A stretch of DNA of 64,000 nucleotides from Bradyrhizobium_A sp052115025 (GTDB lineage Bacteria > Pseudomonadota > Alphaproteobacteria > Rhizobiales > Xanthobacteraceae), in the NCBI RefSeq assembly GCF_052115025.1, contig NZ_JBFRFW010000007.1, positions 1-64,000 on the forward strand, given 5' to 3'. Position 1 is the first letter of the stretch, and each line of letters begins with the position of its first letter. The notes under the pieces were generated by a model, which was not told where the DNA came from, did not search any database, and worked only from the letters and a program-made list of their open reading frames with translations. Made by a program: the position numbers and the translations under genes. This document shows, piece by piece, positions 1 to 8,146 of the stretch.

Positions 1-2
1 CG

Positions 3-125
3 ATCGCGGCTGACGGGCAATACGGCGTGTTCTTCGCTGCCCATCAGGTCGCCACCATCGACTTGACGGGCTCAAAAAGTGTCGGTGATGTCTCCGAACG
101 GGTGTCGGCCATGTCCCCGGACTGA
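3..125 (+). CDS. C-terminal end of an unidentified protein (partial)
   Basis: An open frame enters from the left edge in phase 3 and gives 40 residues before a TGA at 123-125. The peptide contains the stretch YGVFFAAHQVATIDL and ends SAMSPD. It has no recognisable motif and is too short for a family call. Its codon use (G/C at third positions) looks like real coding sequence. Repeat sequence begins directly after the stop, which supports this being a true gene end. The start and function lie outside the window. Confidence 0.45.
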   Translation: MAADGQYGVFFAAHQVATIDLTGSKSVGDVSERVSAMSPD

Positions 126-126
126 A

Positions 127-160
127 CATCAAGCCCGGCAATGACGCGGTGGATGTGGCG
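127..160. repeat. Partial palindromic intergenic repeat (family B)
   Basis: The stretch AAGCCCGGCAATGACGCGG is one half of a palindromic repeat that appears in fuller form near 16.4, 24.2, 34.2 and 48.7 kb. Here only the right arm is left, between the partial gene and the MFS gene. Confidence 0.5.
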
Positions 161-211
161 TGCTCCGAGCGTGGACGCGATCGCCGCAACGGGGCTGCGT
201 TCGCGCTCGCC

Positions 212-1411
212 CTACACCGTCACAGCGGCCGGCCGGGAGCGCACCCCGATCACGATGATCAGTCCGGCCACGAGCAGAACGAGGCTGCTCGCGCTGAACA
301 CGCCGCTGGTACCGCTGAAGTCGTAGAGCATGCCGCCCGCGGCGGCGCCGATCGCGATCGCGAGCTGCACGGCCGCCACCAGAAGTCCGCCGGCGCTCTC
401 AGCCTGATCGGGGACCGTGCGCGTCAGCCAGGTCGACCACGCCACCGGAACCGCGCCGAACGCCAGCCCCCACAGCGCCACCATCACCGCGTCCGCGGCC
501 GGACTGGCCAGGGCAACGAGACTGATGCCGAGAACGCCCATCAGCAGCGGCATCGCAATCAGGGTCAGCCGCAGGCTGCGCTCCAGCATCGGGCCCGCGA
601 GCCACGTGCCCAGGAAGTTGGCGATGCCGAACCCGAGCAGGATAGCCGAGACCGCGCCGATGCCGGCGCCGGTCACCGTCTCCAGGAACGGGCGGATATA
701 GGTGAAGAAGGCGAAGTGTCCGGTGAAGACCAGCATCGCGGCGAGCATGCCGAGACCGATGCCGGGGCGCATCAGCACATCGACCAGCGTGCGCAGGCGC
801 GTCAGGCCGCTCGGCGCCATGCTCGGCAACGTCGCGAGCTGGACGACCAGCGTCACCACGCCCAGCACCAGGGTGATCAGGAACACATTGCGCCAGCCGA
901 TGATCTCGCCGAGATAGCTGCCGACCGGGGCCGCGAGGATGGTCGCGGCGGACACGCCGGTGAAGATCATCGACAGCGCCCGCGGCACCAGCGGCTCCGG
1001 CACGAGCCGCATGGCCACCGCCGCCGACATCGTCCAGAAACCGCCGAGCGCGATCCCGAGCAGAACGCGGCCGAGCAGCAGGAAGGTCAGCCCCGGCGCG
1101 AAGGCGACCAGCAGGTTCGAGACGATCAGCAGCACCGAAAACGCCAGCAGCACGTGCCGGCGGTCGACCCGGCGCGTCGCCGCCGAGATCAGCAGGCTCG
1201 TCACCAGGGCCACCACTGCGGTGACGGTTACGGCCTGGCCGGCGACGCCCTCGCTGATGCGCAGGTCCGCCGCCATCGGCGTCAGCAGGCTCGCCGGCAG
1301 AAACTCCGCCGTCACCAGGCTGAACACGCCGAGCGCCATCGACACCACGGCAGCCCATGCCGGCGTCTCGCCCGTGCGGCTCTGCTGAGCCGGCTGCACC
1401 ACTTCACTCAT
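212..1411 (-). CDS. MFS efflux transporter (DHA1 type)
   Basis: This 399-residue protein has about 12 hydrophobic segments and the typical major facilitator layout: a cytoplasmic N terminus, a first helix beginning near residue 20, and a motif-A-like loop (RRVDRR) after helix 2. It probably exports small molecules in exchange for protons at the inner membrane. It resembles the AraJ/YdhP group of sugar or drug exporters, but no substrate can be assigned. The start at 1411 is preceded by GGAGGGGCAG, a strong ribosome site; an in-frame ATG at 1423 is less well placed. It is divergent from an AraC-type regulator that begins about 115 bases away, so that regulator is a likely controller. Confidence 0.85.
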   Translation of the reverse strand: MSEVVQPAQQSRTGETPAWAAVVSMALGVFSLVTAEFLPASLLTPMAADLRISEGVAGQAVTVTAVVALVTSLLISAATRRVDRRHVLLAFSVLLIVSNLLVAFAPGLTFLLLGRVLLGIALGGFWTMSAAVAMRLVPEPLVPRALSMIFTGVSAATILAAPVGSYLGEIIGWRNVFLITLVLGVVTLVVQLATLPSMAPSGLTRLRTLVDVLMRPGIGLGMLAAMLVFTGHFAFFTYIRPFLETVTGAGIGAVSAILLGFGIANFLGTWLAGPMLERSLRLTLIAMPLLMGVLGISLVALASPAADAVMVALWGLAFGAVPVAWSTWLTRTVPDQAESAGGLLVAAVQLAIAIGAAAGGMLYDFSGTSGVFSASSLVLLVAGLIIVIGVRSRPAAVTV

Positions 1412-1525
1412 CTGCCCCTCCATTCGCGGCAACGTCTTGCGGTGCAGCAAATAGGATGGCGGATCCGGACGATCCATGCCATAAAGTCCGGCATGCTTGA
1501 TCATACGTCCGATAATCGCGCCGAT

Positions 1526-2476
1526 ATGGAGAGGGCGCCGACCCCTGCGGACCTTGTGAGCGAACTGCTCATGGGCATGCGCCTGGTCGGGCTCAAGTAT
1601 CACCGCATCCAGATCCCCCCGCCGTTCGGGATCCGGTTCGGTGCGGCCGAAGGACGGGCCCAGTTCCACTTCGTCGCGCGCGGTCCGGTGTTCCTGCGCA
1701 GCGCCGATCAGGTGATCGCCATGACCACCGGCGATGCGGTGCTGATGCCGCGCGGCGGCGCGCACGATCTCGTGTCCGAAGCCGACATGCCCGGCCGCTG
1801 CGTTACCGCGTTCGAGACCGCGCCGCTGTGTCCGAGCGTCAGCGACATCAACGCCTGCGGTAACGGCGCCGCCGATGCCGGCGGCGCGCTGATTTTCAGC
1901 GGCTGCATGGCGTTCGACCTCGGCAGCATGCATCCGCTGGTGGCCCTGATGCCCGATGTCATGCTGGTGGGCACGCTGCTGGAGCGCTACCCCGAGATCC
2001 TGCCGATGCTGGAAGCGATGGAGCGCGAGAGCTGCGGCGAGCGCGCCGGCTTTGCCGGCATCCTGGCGCGGCTCGCCGATGTGGTGTCGGCGTTCATTGT
2101 CCGGGCGTGGGTGGAATGCGGCTGCGGCGACAGCAGTGGCTGGGTGGCGGCGCTGCGCGATCCGCGCCTTGGCCGCGTCATCGCCGCGCTGCATCGCGAT
2201 CCCGGCAGGAACTGGACGGTCGCCGATCTCGCCGCCGAGATGGGCAGCTCGCGCTCGGTGTTCGCCGAACGGTTTCTGGAGGTCACCGGCATGACGCCGG
2301 TGCGCTATCTCACGGAGCTGCGCATGCGGCTGGCGTCACAATGGATCGGCCGCGACCGCATGTCGATCGATGTCGCCGCCCATCGCCTGGGCTACGGCTC
2401 GCAGGCCGCCTTCAGCCGCGCCTTCAAGCGCGTGATCGGACACCCGCCCGGCGCGATGCGCGACGGCGCCGCTTGA
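1526..2476 (+). CDS. AraC family transcriptional regulator
   Basis: The 316-residue protein has an N-terminal cupin-like sensor half (residues about 15-110, with GDAVLMPRGGAHDL) and a C-terminal AraC double helix-turn-helix (about 220-315). The second helix-turn-helix shows the family signature RLGYGSQAAFSRAFKR. It should bind DNA as an activator or repressor in response to a small ligand. An upstream in-frame ATG at 1493 would add 11 residues, and neither start has a good ribosome site. It is divergent from the MFS exporter at 212-1411, an arrangement common for regulator and target. The open frame extends far upstream only because it runs antisense to the MFS gene. Confidence 0.85.
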   Translation: MERAPTPADLVSELLMGMRLVGLKYHRIQIPPPFGIRFGAAEGRAQFHFVARGPVFLRSADQVIAMTTGDAVLMPRGGAHDLVSEADMPGRCVTAFETAPLCPSVSDINACGNGAADAGGALIFSGCMAFDLGSMHPLVALMPDVMLVGTLLERYPEILPMLEAMERESCGERAGFAGILARLADVVSAFIVRAWVECGCGDSSGWVAALRDPRLGRVIAALHRDPGRNWTVADLAAEMGSSRSVFAERFLEVTGMTPVRYLTELRMRLASQWIGRDRMSIDVAAHRLGYGSQAAFSRAFKRVIGHPPGAMRDGAA

Positions 2477-2505
2477 GCGCTGCGCCGTGCCGATGCAACG
2501 CGGCG

Positions 2506-3288
2506 CTATGCCACCACCACGGACAACCCGGCCTTCCTGAACTGCGCCGCCAGCGCCGCGGGCGGCGCGGCATCGGTGACGAGCCTTGCAAAATCGTCAG
2601 CCGCCCCGAGCCGCGCCACCGCACGGCGGCTGAACTTGGTGGCGTCGCCGACGGCGACCGCCATGTCGGCACGACGCAGCGCCGCGCGTTTCACCGCGAT
2701 CTTGTCGAGATCGAAATCCATCAGCGCGCCGTCGTCGTCGAAGCCGGAGAAGCCGAGGAACGCGCAGTCGAAGTGGATCTCGTTGATGGCGGCGACGGTC
2801 GCCGCGCCGACCAGCGAGCCGTCGGGCCCGCGGCAGGCGCCACCGAACACCTGCAGCTCGATGCCCTCGTTCCCCGCCAGCAGCATCGCCACCGCAAGGC
2901 TGGTGGTGAACACCCGCAGCCCCGTGCGCTGGCGCAGCCGCCGCGCCACCGCCTCCACCGTGGTGCCGACATCGAGGAACACCGAGGCGCCGTCCGGCAC
3001 CAGCGCCGCCGCGGCGAGGCCGATGCGCGCCTTGCCCTCCATCGAGCGGCCGTGCTTCTCGGCATAGCCGAGGCGCACGGTGGAATCGCGCACGCCGGCG
3101 CCGCCGTGAAAGCGCTGCAGCAGGCGGCCGCGGTCGAGCTGGATGATGTCGCGGCGGATCGACTGCGCCGACACCGCGAAGTGCTGCGCCAGCATCTCGA
3201 TGGTGGCAAAGCCCTTCTCGCCGACGATCCGCACGATCTCGTGCTGCCGGGGCGTGATTTCGTCGGTCGGCCCGTTCGCGCTCGCCAT
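2506..3288 (-). CDS. DeoR family transcriptional regulator
   Basis: This 260-residue protein has a DeoR-type winged helix at residues about 10-65 (TPRQHEIVRIVGEKGFATIE, then SAQSIRRDI) and a C-terminal DeoRC sensor domain with the GTTVEAVARRL loop. Relatives bind phosphorylated sugars or similar metabolites. AGGAAAAG precedes the start. The gene is divergent from the LOG-family gene and the ABC operon. A 20-base AT-rich element lies 18 bases upstream of its start and recurs just before the ABC operon, so it probably represses itself and these genes. The inducer is unknown. Confidence 0.87.
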   Translation of the reverse strand: MASANGPTDEITPRQHEIVRIVGEKGFATIEMLAQHFAVSAQSIRRDIIQLDRGRLLQRFHGGAGVRDSTVRLGYAEKHGRSMEGKARIGLAAAALVPDGASVFLDVGTTVEAVARRLRQRTGLRVFTTSLAVAMLLAGNEGIELQVFGGACRGPDGSLVGAATVAAINEIHFDCAFLGFSGFDDDGALMDFDLDKIAVKRAALRRADMAVAVGDATKFSRRAVARLGAADDFARLVTDAAPPAALAAQFRKAGLSVVVA

Positions 3289-3305
3289 GCCGCTTTTCCT
3301 GCGAT

Positions 3306-3325
3306 GGAAGATATCTTACATATCC
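3306..3325. promoter_or_regulatory. Candidate DeoR operator, copy 1
   Basis: GGAAGATATCTTACATATCC lies between the divergent DeoR and LOG genes. Its inverted counterpart at 4021-4040 matches at 16 of 20 bases, including the core TTACATAT. Such AT-rich blocks stand out in this GC-rich region. The regulator assignment is inferred from position. Confidence 0.5.
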
Positions 3326-3391
3326 ATGGCTTCCGCCGACATCAAGCTGGCGGGCACCGCTCCGACCAGCGCACAGAGAGACGAAGCCACC

Positions 3392-4030
3392 ATGACAACC
3401 GCCCTGCGATGGCACCCGAACGCCAAGATCCTGTCGAACGGCGACCGCACCTTCGACCCGGCGGCCCTGCGCTGGACGGATAGTCCGCCGCCCGCGGAGG
3501 CCAGTGAAGCCGTCTCGCCGGTCGAGGCCCTGCAGCGGTTCGCGCCGGCCGGCCGGCTGCGCCGCGTGCCGATCGGGATCATCGGGCCGCGCGAGGCCAC
3601 GGCCGCGCAATGCGACCTCGCCGAAGCACTCGGCGAAGCGCTGGCGCGCCATGGCCTGCAGATGCTGTGCGGCGGCAAGAACGGCGTGATGGAAGCCGCC
3701 TGCCGCGGCCATGCCGCCGGCGGCGGCCTGCCGGTCGGTCTCCTCCCCGACGAGGAATGGGACGCCGCCAACCCCTATGTCGCCATCCCCATCGCCACCG
3801 GCATCGGCCCGGCGCGCAACGCCATCATCGCCCGCGCCTGCCTTGCGCTGGTCGCGGTCGGCGGCGGCGTCGGCACGCTGTCGGAGATGGCGCTGGGGCT
3901 GCAGTTCAGGCGCCTGGTGCTGGCGCTCGCGGACGCGCCCCAGGTCGAGGCGGTGCCGCGGCTGCCCTCGGTGGACGCGGCCCTGGCGCGAATCGCCGCA
4001 CGGGTGCTCGCTCTCGATGACCATATGTAA
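3392..4030 (+). CDS. LOG/TIGR00725-type nucleotide-binding protein
   Basis: This 212-residue protein resembles the SLOG/LOG superfamily, with a Rossmann-like fold. The ligand loops CGGKNGVMEAACRG (about residues 91-104) and AVGGGVGTLSEMALG (about 153-167) correspond to the GG-x-GxM and GGxGTxxE motifs of LOG proteins. Family members include cytokinin-activating phosphoribohydrolases and many uncharacterised nucleotide-binding proteins; the actual activity here is not known. An in-frame ATG at 3326 would add 22 residues and would overlap the candidate operator, so 3392 is preferred. It sits directly upstream of a polyamine-type ABC operon, and the second copy of the operator overlaps its stop codon. 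Confidence 0.7.
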   Translation: MTTALRWHPNAKILSNGDRTFDPAALRWTDSPPPAEASEAVSPVEALQRFAPAGRLRRVPIGIIGPREATAAQCDLAEALGEALARHGLQMLCGGKNGVMEAACRGHAAGGGLPVGLLPDEEWDAANPYVAIPIATGIGPARNAIIARACLALVAVGGGVGTLSEMALGLQFRRLVLALADAPQVEAVPRLPSVDAALARIAARVLALDDHM

Positions 4031-4040
4031 TATTTCTTCC
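4021..4040. promoter_or_regulatory. Candidate DeoR operator, copy 2
   Basis: On the minus strand this reads GGAAGAAATATTACATATGG, 16 of 20 identical to the element at 3306-3325. It covers the LOG stop codon and lies about 75 bases upstream of the first ABC permease start. That is a suitable place to control a promoter for the transporter operon. Confidence 0.45.
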
Positions 4041-4113
4041 ACGCGTCATTGATCTATCATGAAAGACCGCTAAGCGCTGTCGGGCGCCGAAGCGGCGACC
4101 GAGGGAGCGCCGG

Positions 4114-4902
4114 GTGCGGCTGATCACGATCCTCTACCTGGTCTTCCTGGCGGCGCCCGTCGCGCTGCTGGGACTGGGATCGTTCGGCGAGAGCTGGAGC
4201 AACACGCTGCTGCCGAGCGGCTTCACCTCGCGCTGGTTCGTCGAGGTCGCCACCGACCCGAGCTTCCGCCGCGCCTTCACCACCAGCCTGCAGGTCGTCG
4301 CCCTCACCTGCGCGCTGAACATCATCATCGGCCTGCCGCTCGCCTACGCCATCCAGGCCGGCGCCCGCGGCGGCGTGCGCATCTCCGCGCGTCTCGTCAC
4401 TTTCCTGCCGGTCGCGGTGCCCGAACTGGTGCTGGCGTTCGGCTTCATCCTGGTGTTCTCGTCCGACGCCCTGCCCTGGCTCGGCAGCTTCTGGCTGCTC
4501 GCCGCCGGCCATCTCGTGCTGACGCTGCCCTACACCGTGACGGCGCTGATCGCCGACATGGACCAACTCGGCCTCGACGACTATGAGCATGCCGCCGCGA
4601 CGCTTGGCGCCTCGTTCCTGATGCGCTTTCGCGACGTCACGCTGCCGCTGCTCGGCACCAGCCTTCTATCATCGACGCTGACGGTGGCGGCGCTGTCGAT
4701 CGGCGAATTCCAGCTCTCCAACCTCGTCTCGGGTTTCCTGTCGCGCACCTATCCGGTGGTGCTGCTGCAGGCGTTCTATGGCGCGACGGGCTTTGCCTGC
4801 GCCGCCACCATCGTGCTGCTGCTGCTCGCGACCATCGCCTCGCTCGCGTCCAGCGTCACCGCCCAGGTCGCGGGCGCCGGCAAGGGAAGGGCCGCCGCAT
4901 GA
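4114..4902 (+). CDS. ABC transporter permease (polyamine/iron type, PotC-like)
   Basis: This 262-residue integral membrane protein has about six transmembrane segments and the binding-protein-dependent transport signature around residues 150-175 (DDYEHAAATLGASFLMRF, the EAA loop that docks on the ATPase). It begins with GTG after GAGGGAGCG. It forms the import channel together with the permease at 7319-8143. Its stop overlaps the start of the ATPase gene by four bases, so the two are translationally coupled. The family carries polyamines, iron(III), thiamine or phosphonates; the substrate cannot be read from sequence. Confidence 0.88.
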   Translation: MRLITILYLVFLAAPVALLGLGSFGESWSNTLLPSGFTSRWFVEVATDPSFRRAFTTSLQVVALTCALNIIIGLPLAYAIQAGARGGVRISARLVTFLPVAVPELVLAFGFILVFSSDALPWLGSFWLLAAGHLVLTLPYTVTALIADMDQLGLDDYEHAAATLGASFLMRFRDVTLPLLGTSLLSSTLTVAALSIGEFQLSNLVSGFLSRTYPVVLLQAFYGATGFACAATIVLLLLATIASLASSVTAQVAGAGKGRAAA

Positions 4903-5948
4903 GCCTGCGCTACGACAACGTCAGCTACACCTACCCCGGCACCTCGACCGGCGTGTTCGACATTTCGCTGGAGATCGGCCGCGGCGAGCTGCTGGCGATC
5001 ATCGGCGCCTCCGGCTCCGGTAAATCCACCGTGCTCAAGCTGCTCGCCGGCTTCGTGCAGCCGAGCGCCGGCCGCGTGCTGATCGACGGCGACGATGTCA
5101 GCACGACGCTGCCCGAGGCGCGCCGCCTCGGCGTCGTGTTCCAGAACTACGCGCTGTTTCCGCACATGCGGCTGTGGGAGAACGTCGCCTATCCCCTCAA
5201 GGTGCGCGGCCTGTCGCGCGGCGAGCGGCGCGAACGCGCGGCTGCGATGCTGCAGCGGGTCGGCATGGGCAACCGCGTCGACGACTTTCCCGCGGCGCTG
5301 TCCGGCGGCCAGCAGCAGCGCGTGGCGCTGGCCCGCGCGCTGGTGTTCGAGCCGCGTGGCCTCCTCCTCGACGAGCCGCTGTCGGCGCTCGACGCTGGCT
5401 TACGCATGGAGATGCGCGACGAGATTTTGCGGGTGCAGCGCGCCGCCGGCATCGCCACCCTGCTGGTCACCCACGACCAGGAAGAGGCGCTGTCGATCGC
5501 CGACAAGGTCGCTGTCATGCGCGACGGCCGGCTCATCCAGGTCGGCCCGCCGCGCGCGCTGTACGAGACCCCGGTCAACGCCGACGTCGCCGCCTTCGTC
5601 GGCCAGTCCAACCTGTGGCCCGGCCGGGTGACCGGCGCCAACCTCGTCGGCACCGCGCTTGGTCCGCTCGCCTGCGACACCGGCGACCGCGCGATCGGCG
5701 ACGCGGTGACCGTGTTCGTCCGGCCCGAGCGCGTCACGCCTGTCGACGAACCGGCGACGGCCGTGGTCGGCCAGTTCACCGGCACCGTCGTCGCCGACCG
5801 CTATCTCGGCCCGGTGCGCCGCATCGACCTCGATGTCGGCGGCGGCATCATCAAGCTCGAAACTCACTTACGCGAACCGGTGACATCGGTCGCGATTCCG
5901 CCCGACGCCGTCCGGCTGCTGCCGGCCGGTCTGCAAAACCCTGCGTAA
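4899..5948 (+). CDS. ABC transporter ATP-binding protein (PotA-like)
   Basis: This 349-residue ATPase has a Walker A motif GASGSGKST (about residues 36-44), a Q-loop, the ABC signature LSGGQQQR, Walker B LLLDEP and the switch histidine in VTHDQEE. A C-terminal TOBE-type domain (about 240-345) marks it as a member of the polyamine/iron/sugar importer group. It energises import through the neighbouring permeases at the cytoplasmic face. It overlaps the preceding permease by ATGA and is followed 20 bases later by the binding-protein gene. Confidence 0.92.
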   Translation: MSLRYDNVSYTYPGTSTGVFDISLEIGRGELLAIIGASGSGKSTVLKLLAGFVQPSAGRVLIDGDDVSTTLPEARRLGVVFQNYALFPHMRLWENVAYPLKVRGLSRGERRERAAAMLQRVGMGNRVDDFPAALSGGQQQRVALARALVFEPRGLLLDEPLSALDAGLRMEMRDEILRVQRAAGIATLLVTHDQEEALSIADKVAVMRDGRLIQVGPPRALYETPVNADVAAFVGQSNLWPGRVTGANLVGTALGPLACDTGDRAIGDAVTVFVRPERVTPVDEPATAVVGQFTGTVVADRYLGPVRRIDLDVGGGIIKLETHLREPVTSVAIPPDAVRLLPAGLQNPA

Positions 5949-5968
5949 ACCCCTGCAAGGACCTCGTC

Positions 5969-7066
5969 ATGACCGGATCCCTCAACCGACGCGCCTTCCT
6001 GCTCTCGACCGCCGCAGCGACGCTTGCGGCGCCGCTCGTCACCTCCCATGCCGCGCTCGCGCTCGACGGCGGCGAGCTCTATCCCGGCGAACAGGCGCTG
6101 TACGACGCCGCCAGGAAGGAAGGCCTCGTGGTGTCCTTCGACACCGGCCCGACCTGGGCGAACTGGGCAGCTGAGTTCAAGGCGTTCCAGAAGCGCTATC
6201 CCGGCGTCGAGATGGTCTACAACGACCTCGGCTCGGCCGCGACGGTCGTGACCCTCGACAAGTCGCGCAACCGCCCGCAGGCCGACACCGCCTATTACTT
6301 CGCCGCGTCCGCGCTCGACGCCGCCAAGGCCGGCGTCGTCGCCGACTTCAAGCCGGTCAATTTCGACAAGCTGCCGGACACGCTGCGCCATCCCGAGGGC
6401 CAGTGGTTCACCATCCACACCCTCAACGTCGCATTCCTGGTCAACACCAAGCTGGTCAAGGACGTGCCGCAGAGCTGGGCGGACCTGCTCAAGCCCGATT
6501 ACAAGAACGCCATCGTCTATCTCGACCCGCGCTCCACCGGCCAGGGCCAGGTGATCGCGTTCGCAAGCGCCTTCGGCAACGGCGGCAGCATGGACGACAT
6601 CGCTCCGGGCATCGACTATCTCGGCAAGCTGTCGAAAGCCGGCAACGTGCTGCGCACCATGGGCACCACGCCTTACGCCCAGTTCCTGAAAGGAGAGATC
6701 CCGATCTGGATCGGCTACGAGAACGACGGCCTCAAGGCCAAGCATGTCGACGGCATGGGCGACGACATCGCGGTGGTGATCCCCAAGGAAGCTTCGGCCG
6801 CCGCGCCCTACGCCATCTCGCTGGTCAAGGGCGGCCCGAACCCCAATGCCGGCAAGCTGTGGCTCAACTTCATCATGACCGATGACGGCCAGAAGATTTT
6901 TGCCGAGGGTTTCGTGCGCCCCGCCGTGCCCGGCGCCGCGCTGCCGCCGTCCGTCGCCGACAAGATGCCCGCCGCCCCGCAGATCCGCCCCATCGACATC
7001 GCGAAAGCGGTTGCCAAGAAGGGCGAGATCGACGCCGGCTGGGCCAAGGCCGTGCTGGGGCAGTGA
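5969..7066 (+). CDS. ABC transporter periplasmic substrate-binding protein
   Basis: This 365-residue protein has an N-terminal export signal containing twin arginines (LNRRAFLLSTAAATLAAPL), which suggests Tat export, with cleavage probably after SHAALA. The mature part resembles family-1 or iron/polyamine solute-binding proteins, including the linker region VNTKLVKDVPQSWADLLKP. It should capture the substrate in the periplasm and hand it to the 4114 and 7319 permeases. The start is chosen because it gives a complete signal peptide right after the ATPase gene. The substrate is unknown. Confidence 0.85.
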   Translation: MTGSLNRRAFLLSTAAATLAAPLVTSHAALALDGGELYPGEQALYDAARKEGLVVSFDTGPTWANWAAEFKAFQKRYPGVEMVYNDLGSAATVVTLDKSRNRPQADTAYYFAASALDAAKAGVVADFKPVNFDKLPDTLRHPEGQWFTIHTLNVAFLVNTKLVKDVPQSWADLLKPDYKNAIVYLDPRSTGQGQVIAFASAFGNGGSMDDIAPGIDYLGKLSKAGNVLRTMGTTPYAQFLKGEIPIWIGYENDGLKAKHVDGMGDDIAVVIPKEASAAAPYAISLVKGGPNPNAGKLWLNFIMTDDGQKIFAEGFVRPAVPGAALPPSVADKMPAAPQIRPIDIAKAVAKKGEIDAGWAKAVLGQ

Positions 7067-7120
7067 GCGAAGGGCTGCCGCGTTCAAACGCGCGTGACCT
7101 TTTGCAATGCGAGCGTCCCA

Positions 7121-7230
7121 ACCCTCATCCTGAGGAGCCCGCAAAGCGGGCGTCTCGAAGGATGAGGCCGGGCGTCAACTTGTGGCCTCATGGTTCGAGA
7201 CGGCGCAATTGCGCCTCCTCACCATGAGGA
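7121..7230. repeat. Pair of palindromic intergenic repeats (family A)
   Basis: Two hairpin units lie side by side. The first (about 7122-7167) has arms CCTCATCC and GGATGAGG. The second (about 7186-7229) has arms CCTCATGG and CCATGAGG. Both have inner GC stems around GTCTCGA or TTCGAGAC. Similar pairs occur at 25.4 and 26.3 kb and one near 16.1 kb. This pair separates the binding-protein gene from the last permease gene of the same operon. Confidence 0.7.
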
Positions 7231-7318
7231 GTGGATGGCGTCGTGTGTCGAATGCTTCCTCCGCTTTCGGAACGGAGGCATTCACGTCACGATACTTCTT
7301 CCTTGGAGAGAAACCCGC

Positions 7319-8143
7319 GTGAGCACCCGCGCCCCGAAGACTGCGCTGACCGCCTTTGCCGCACCGGGCGTGCTGGTGCTCGGCCTGTTCTTCATTGCGC
7401 CGGTCACCGCGGTGCTGATCGGCGCGTTCTCCGACGGCGGCGCGGCGTTCGGCCGGCTCGCCGCCGACCCGGTGTTCTGGAACGGGCTGCGCGGCACGCT
7501 GCTGCTCGGCACCGTGGCGCCGCTGTTCTCGCTGACGATCGGCTTCTGCGTCGCGCTGACGCTGGCGCGCGTCGCGCCGGGCGTGCGCACCGCGGCGCTG
7601 ATCGCGATCTCGCTGCCCCTGACCTTCTCCGGCCTGATCGTCGCCTACGGCTTCATCCTGCTGCTGGGCCGCGCCGGCTTTGTCACGCTGCTGCTCGCCG
7701 AGCTCGGCTTCGATCCCGCGGTGACCGGCGCCTTCATCTTCTCGCCGATCGGGCTGGGGCTCGCCTACTCCTACTATCTCGTGCCGCGCGTGGTGCTGAT
7801 CGTGCTGCCGGCGATCAGCAACTTCGACCGCAGCCAGCTCGCCGCCGCCCGCTCGCTCGGCGCCGGCGCGTTCCGCGCGGTGATCGAGGTGATGCTGCCG
7901 CAGATCCTGCCAAGCCTCGTCGCCGCGTTCTGCCTGACGGCGGCGGTCGCCGTCGGCGCCTATGGTACGGCACTGGCCCTCGTCGGCACCCAGGTCAACA
8001 TCCTGCCGCTCGTGCTCTACAGCAAGATCTCCGAGACCGGCACCGACCTGCCCGCCGCCTCCGCCGCGTCACTGGTGCTGGTGGCGATCTGCGCCTGCAT
8101 CGTCGCGCTCGGCGAAGCGATCCGGCCGGCGGGGAAGCGGTAA
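7319..8143 (+). CDS. ABC transporter permease (polyamine/iron type, PotB-like)
   Basis: This 274-residue protein has about six transmembrane helices and an EAA loop near residues 175-195 (QLAAARSLGAGAFRAVIEV). It begins with GTG, preceded by TTGGAGAG. It is the second channel subunit of the transporter encoded from 4114. An upstream in-frame ATG at 7190 lies within repeat sequence and is rejected. The 3' half of this gene is present again at 11197-11724 with mostly silent differences, which marks the right end of this operon as a rearrangement point. Confidence 0.87.
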   Translation: MSTRAPKTALTAFAAPGVLVLGLFFIAPVTAVLIGAFSDGGAAFGRLAADPVFWNGLRGTLLLGTVAPLFSLTIGFCVALTLARVAPGVRTAALIAISLPLTFSGLIVAYGFILLLGRAGFVTLLLAELGFDPAVTGAFIFSPIGLGLAYSYYLVPRVVLIVLPAISNFDRSQLAAARSLGAGAFRAVIEVMLPQILPSLVAAFCLTAAVAVGAYGTALALVGTQVNILPLVLYSKISETGTDLPAASAASLVLVAICACIVALGEAIRPAGKR

Positions 8144-8146
8144 TGA

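Noticed and set aside
149..1492. Long N-terminal extension of the AraC frame (open to a 775-residue protein)
   Set aside because: It runs antisense to the MFS gene and gives a low-complexity Arg/His/Gln-rich peptide. The AraC family start fits 1526 (or 1493).
1412..2194. N-terminal extension of the 212-1411 MFS frame
   Set aside because: It is antisense to the AraC gene and has no membrane or family features. A strong ribosome site marks the start at 1411.
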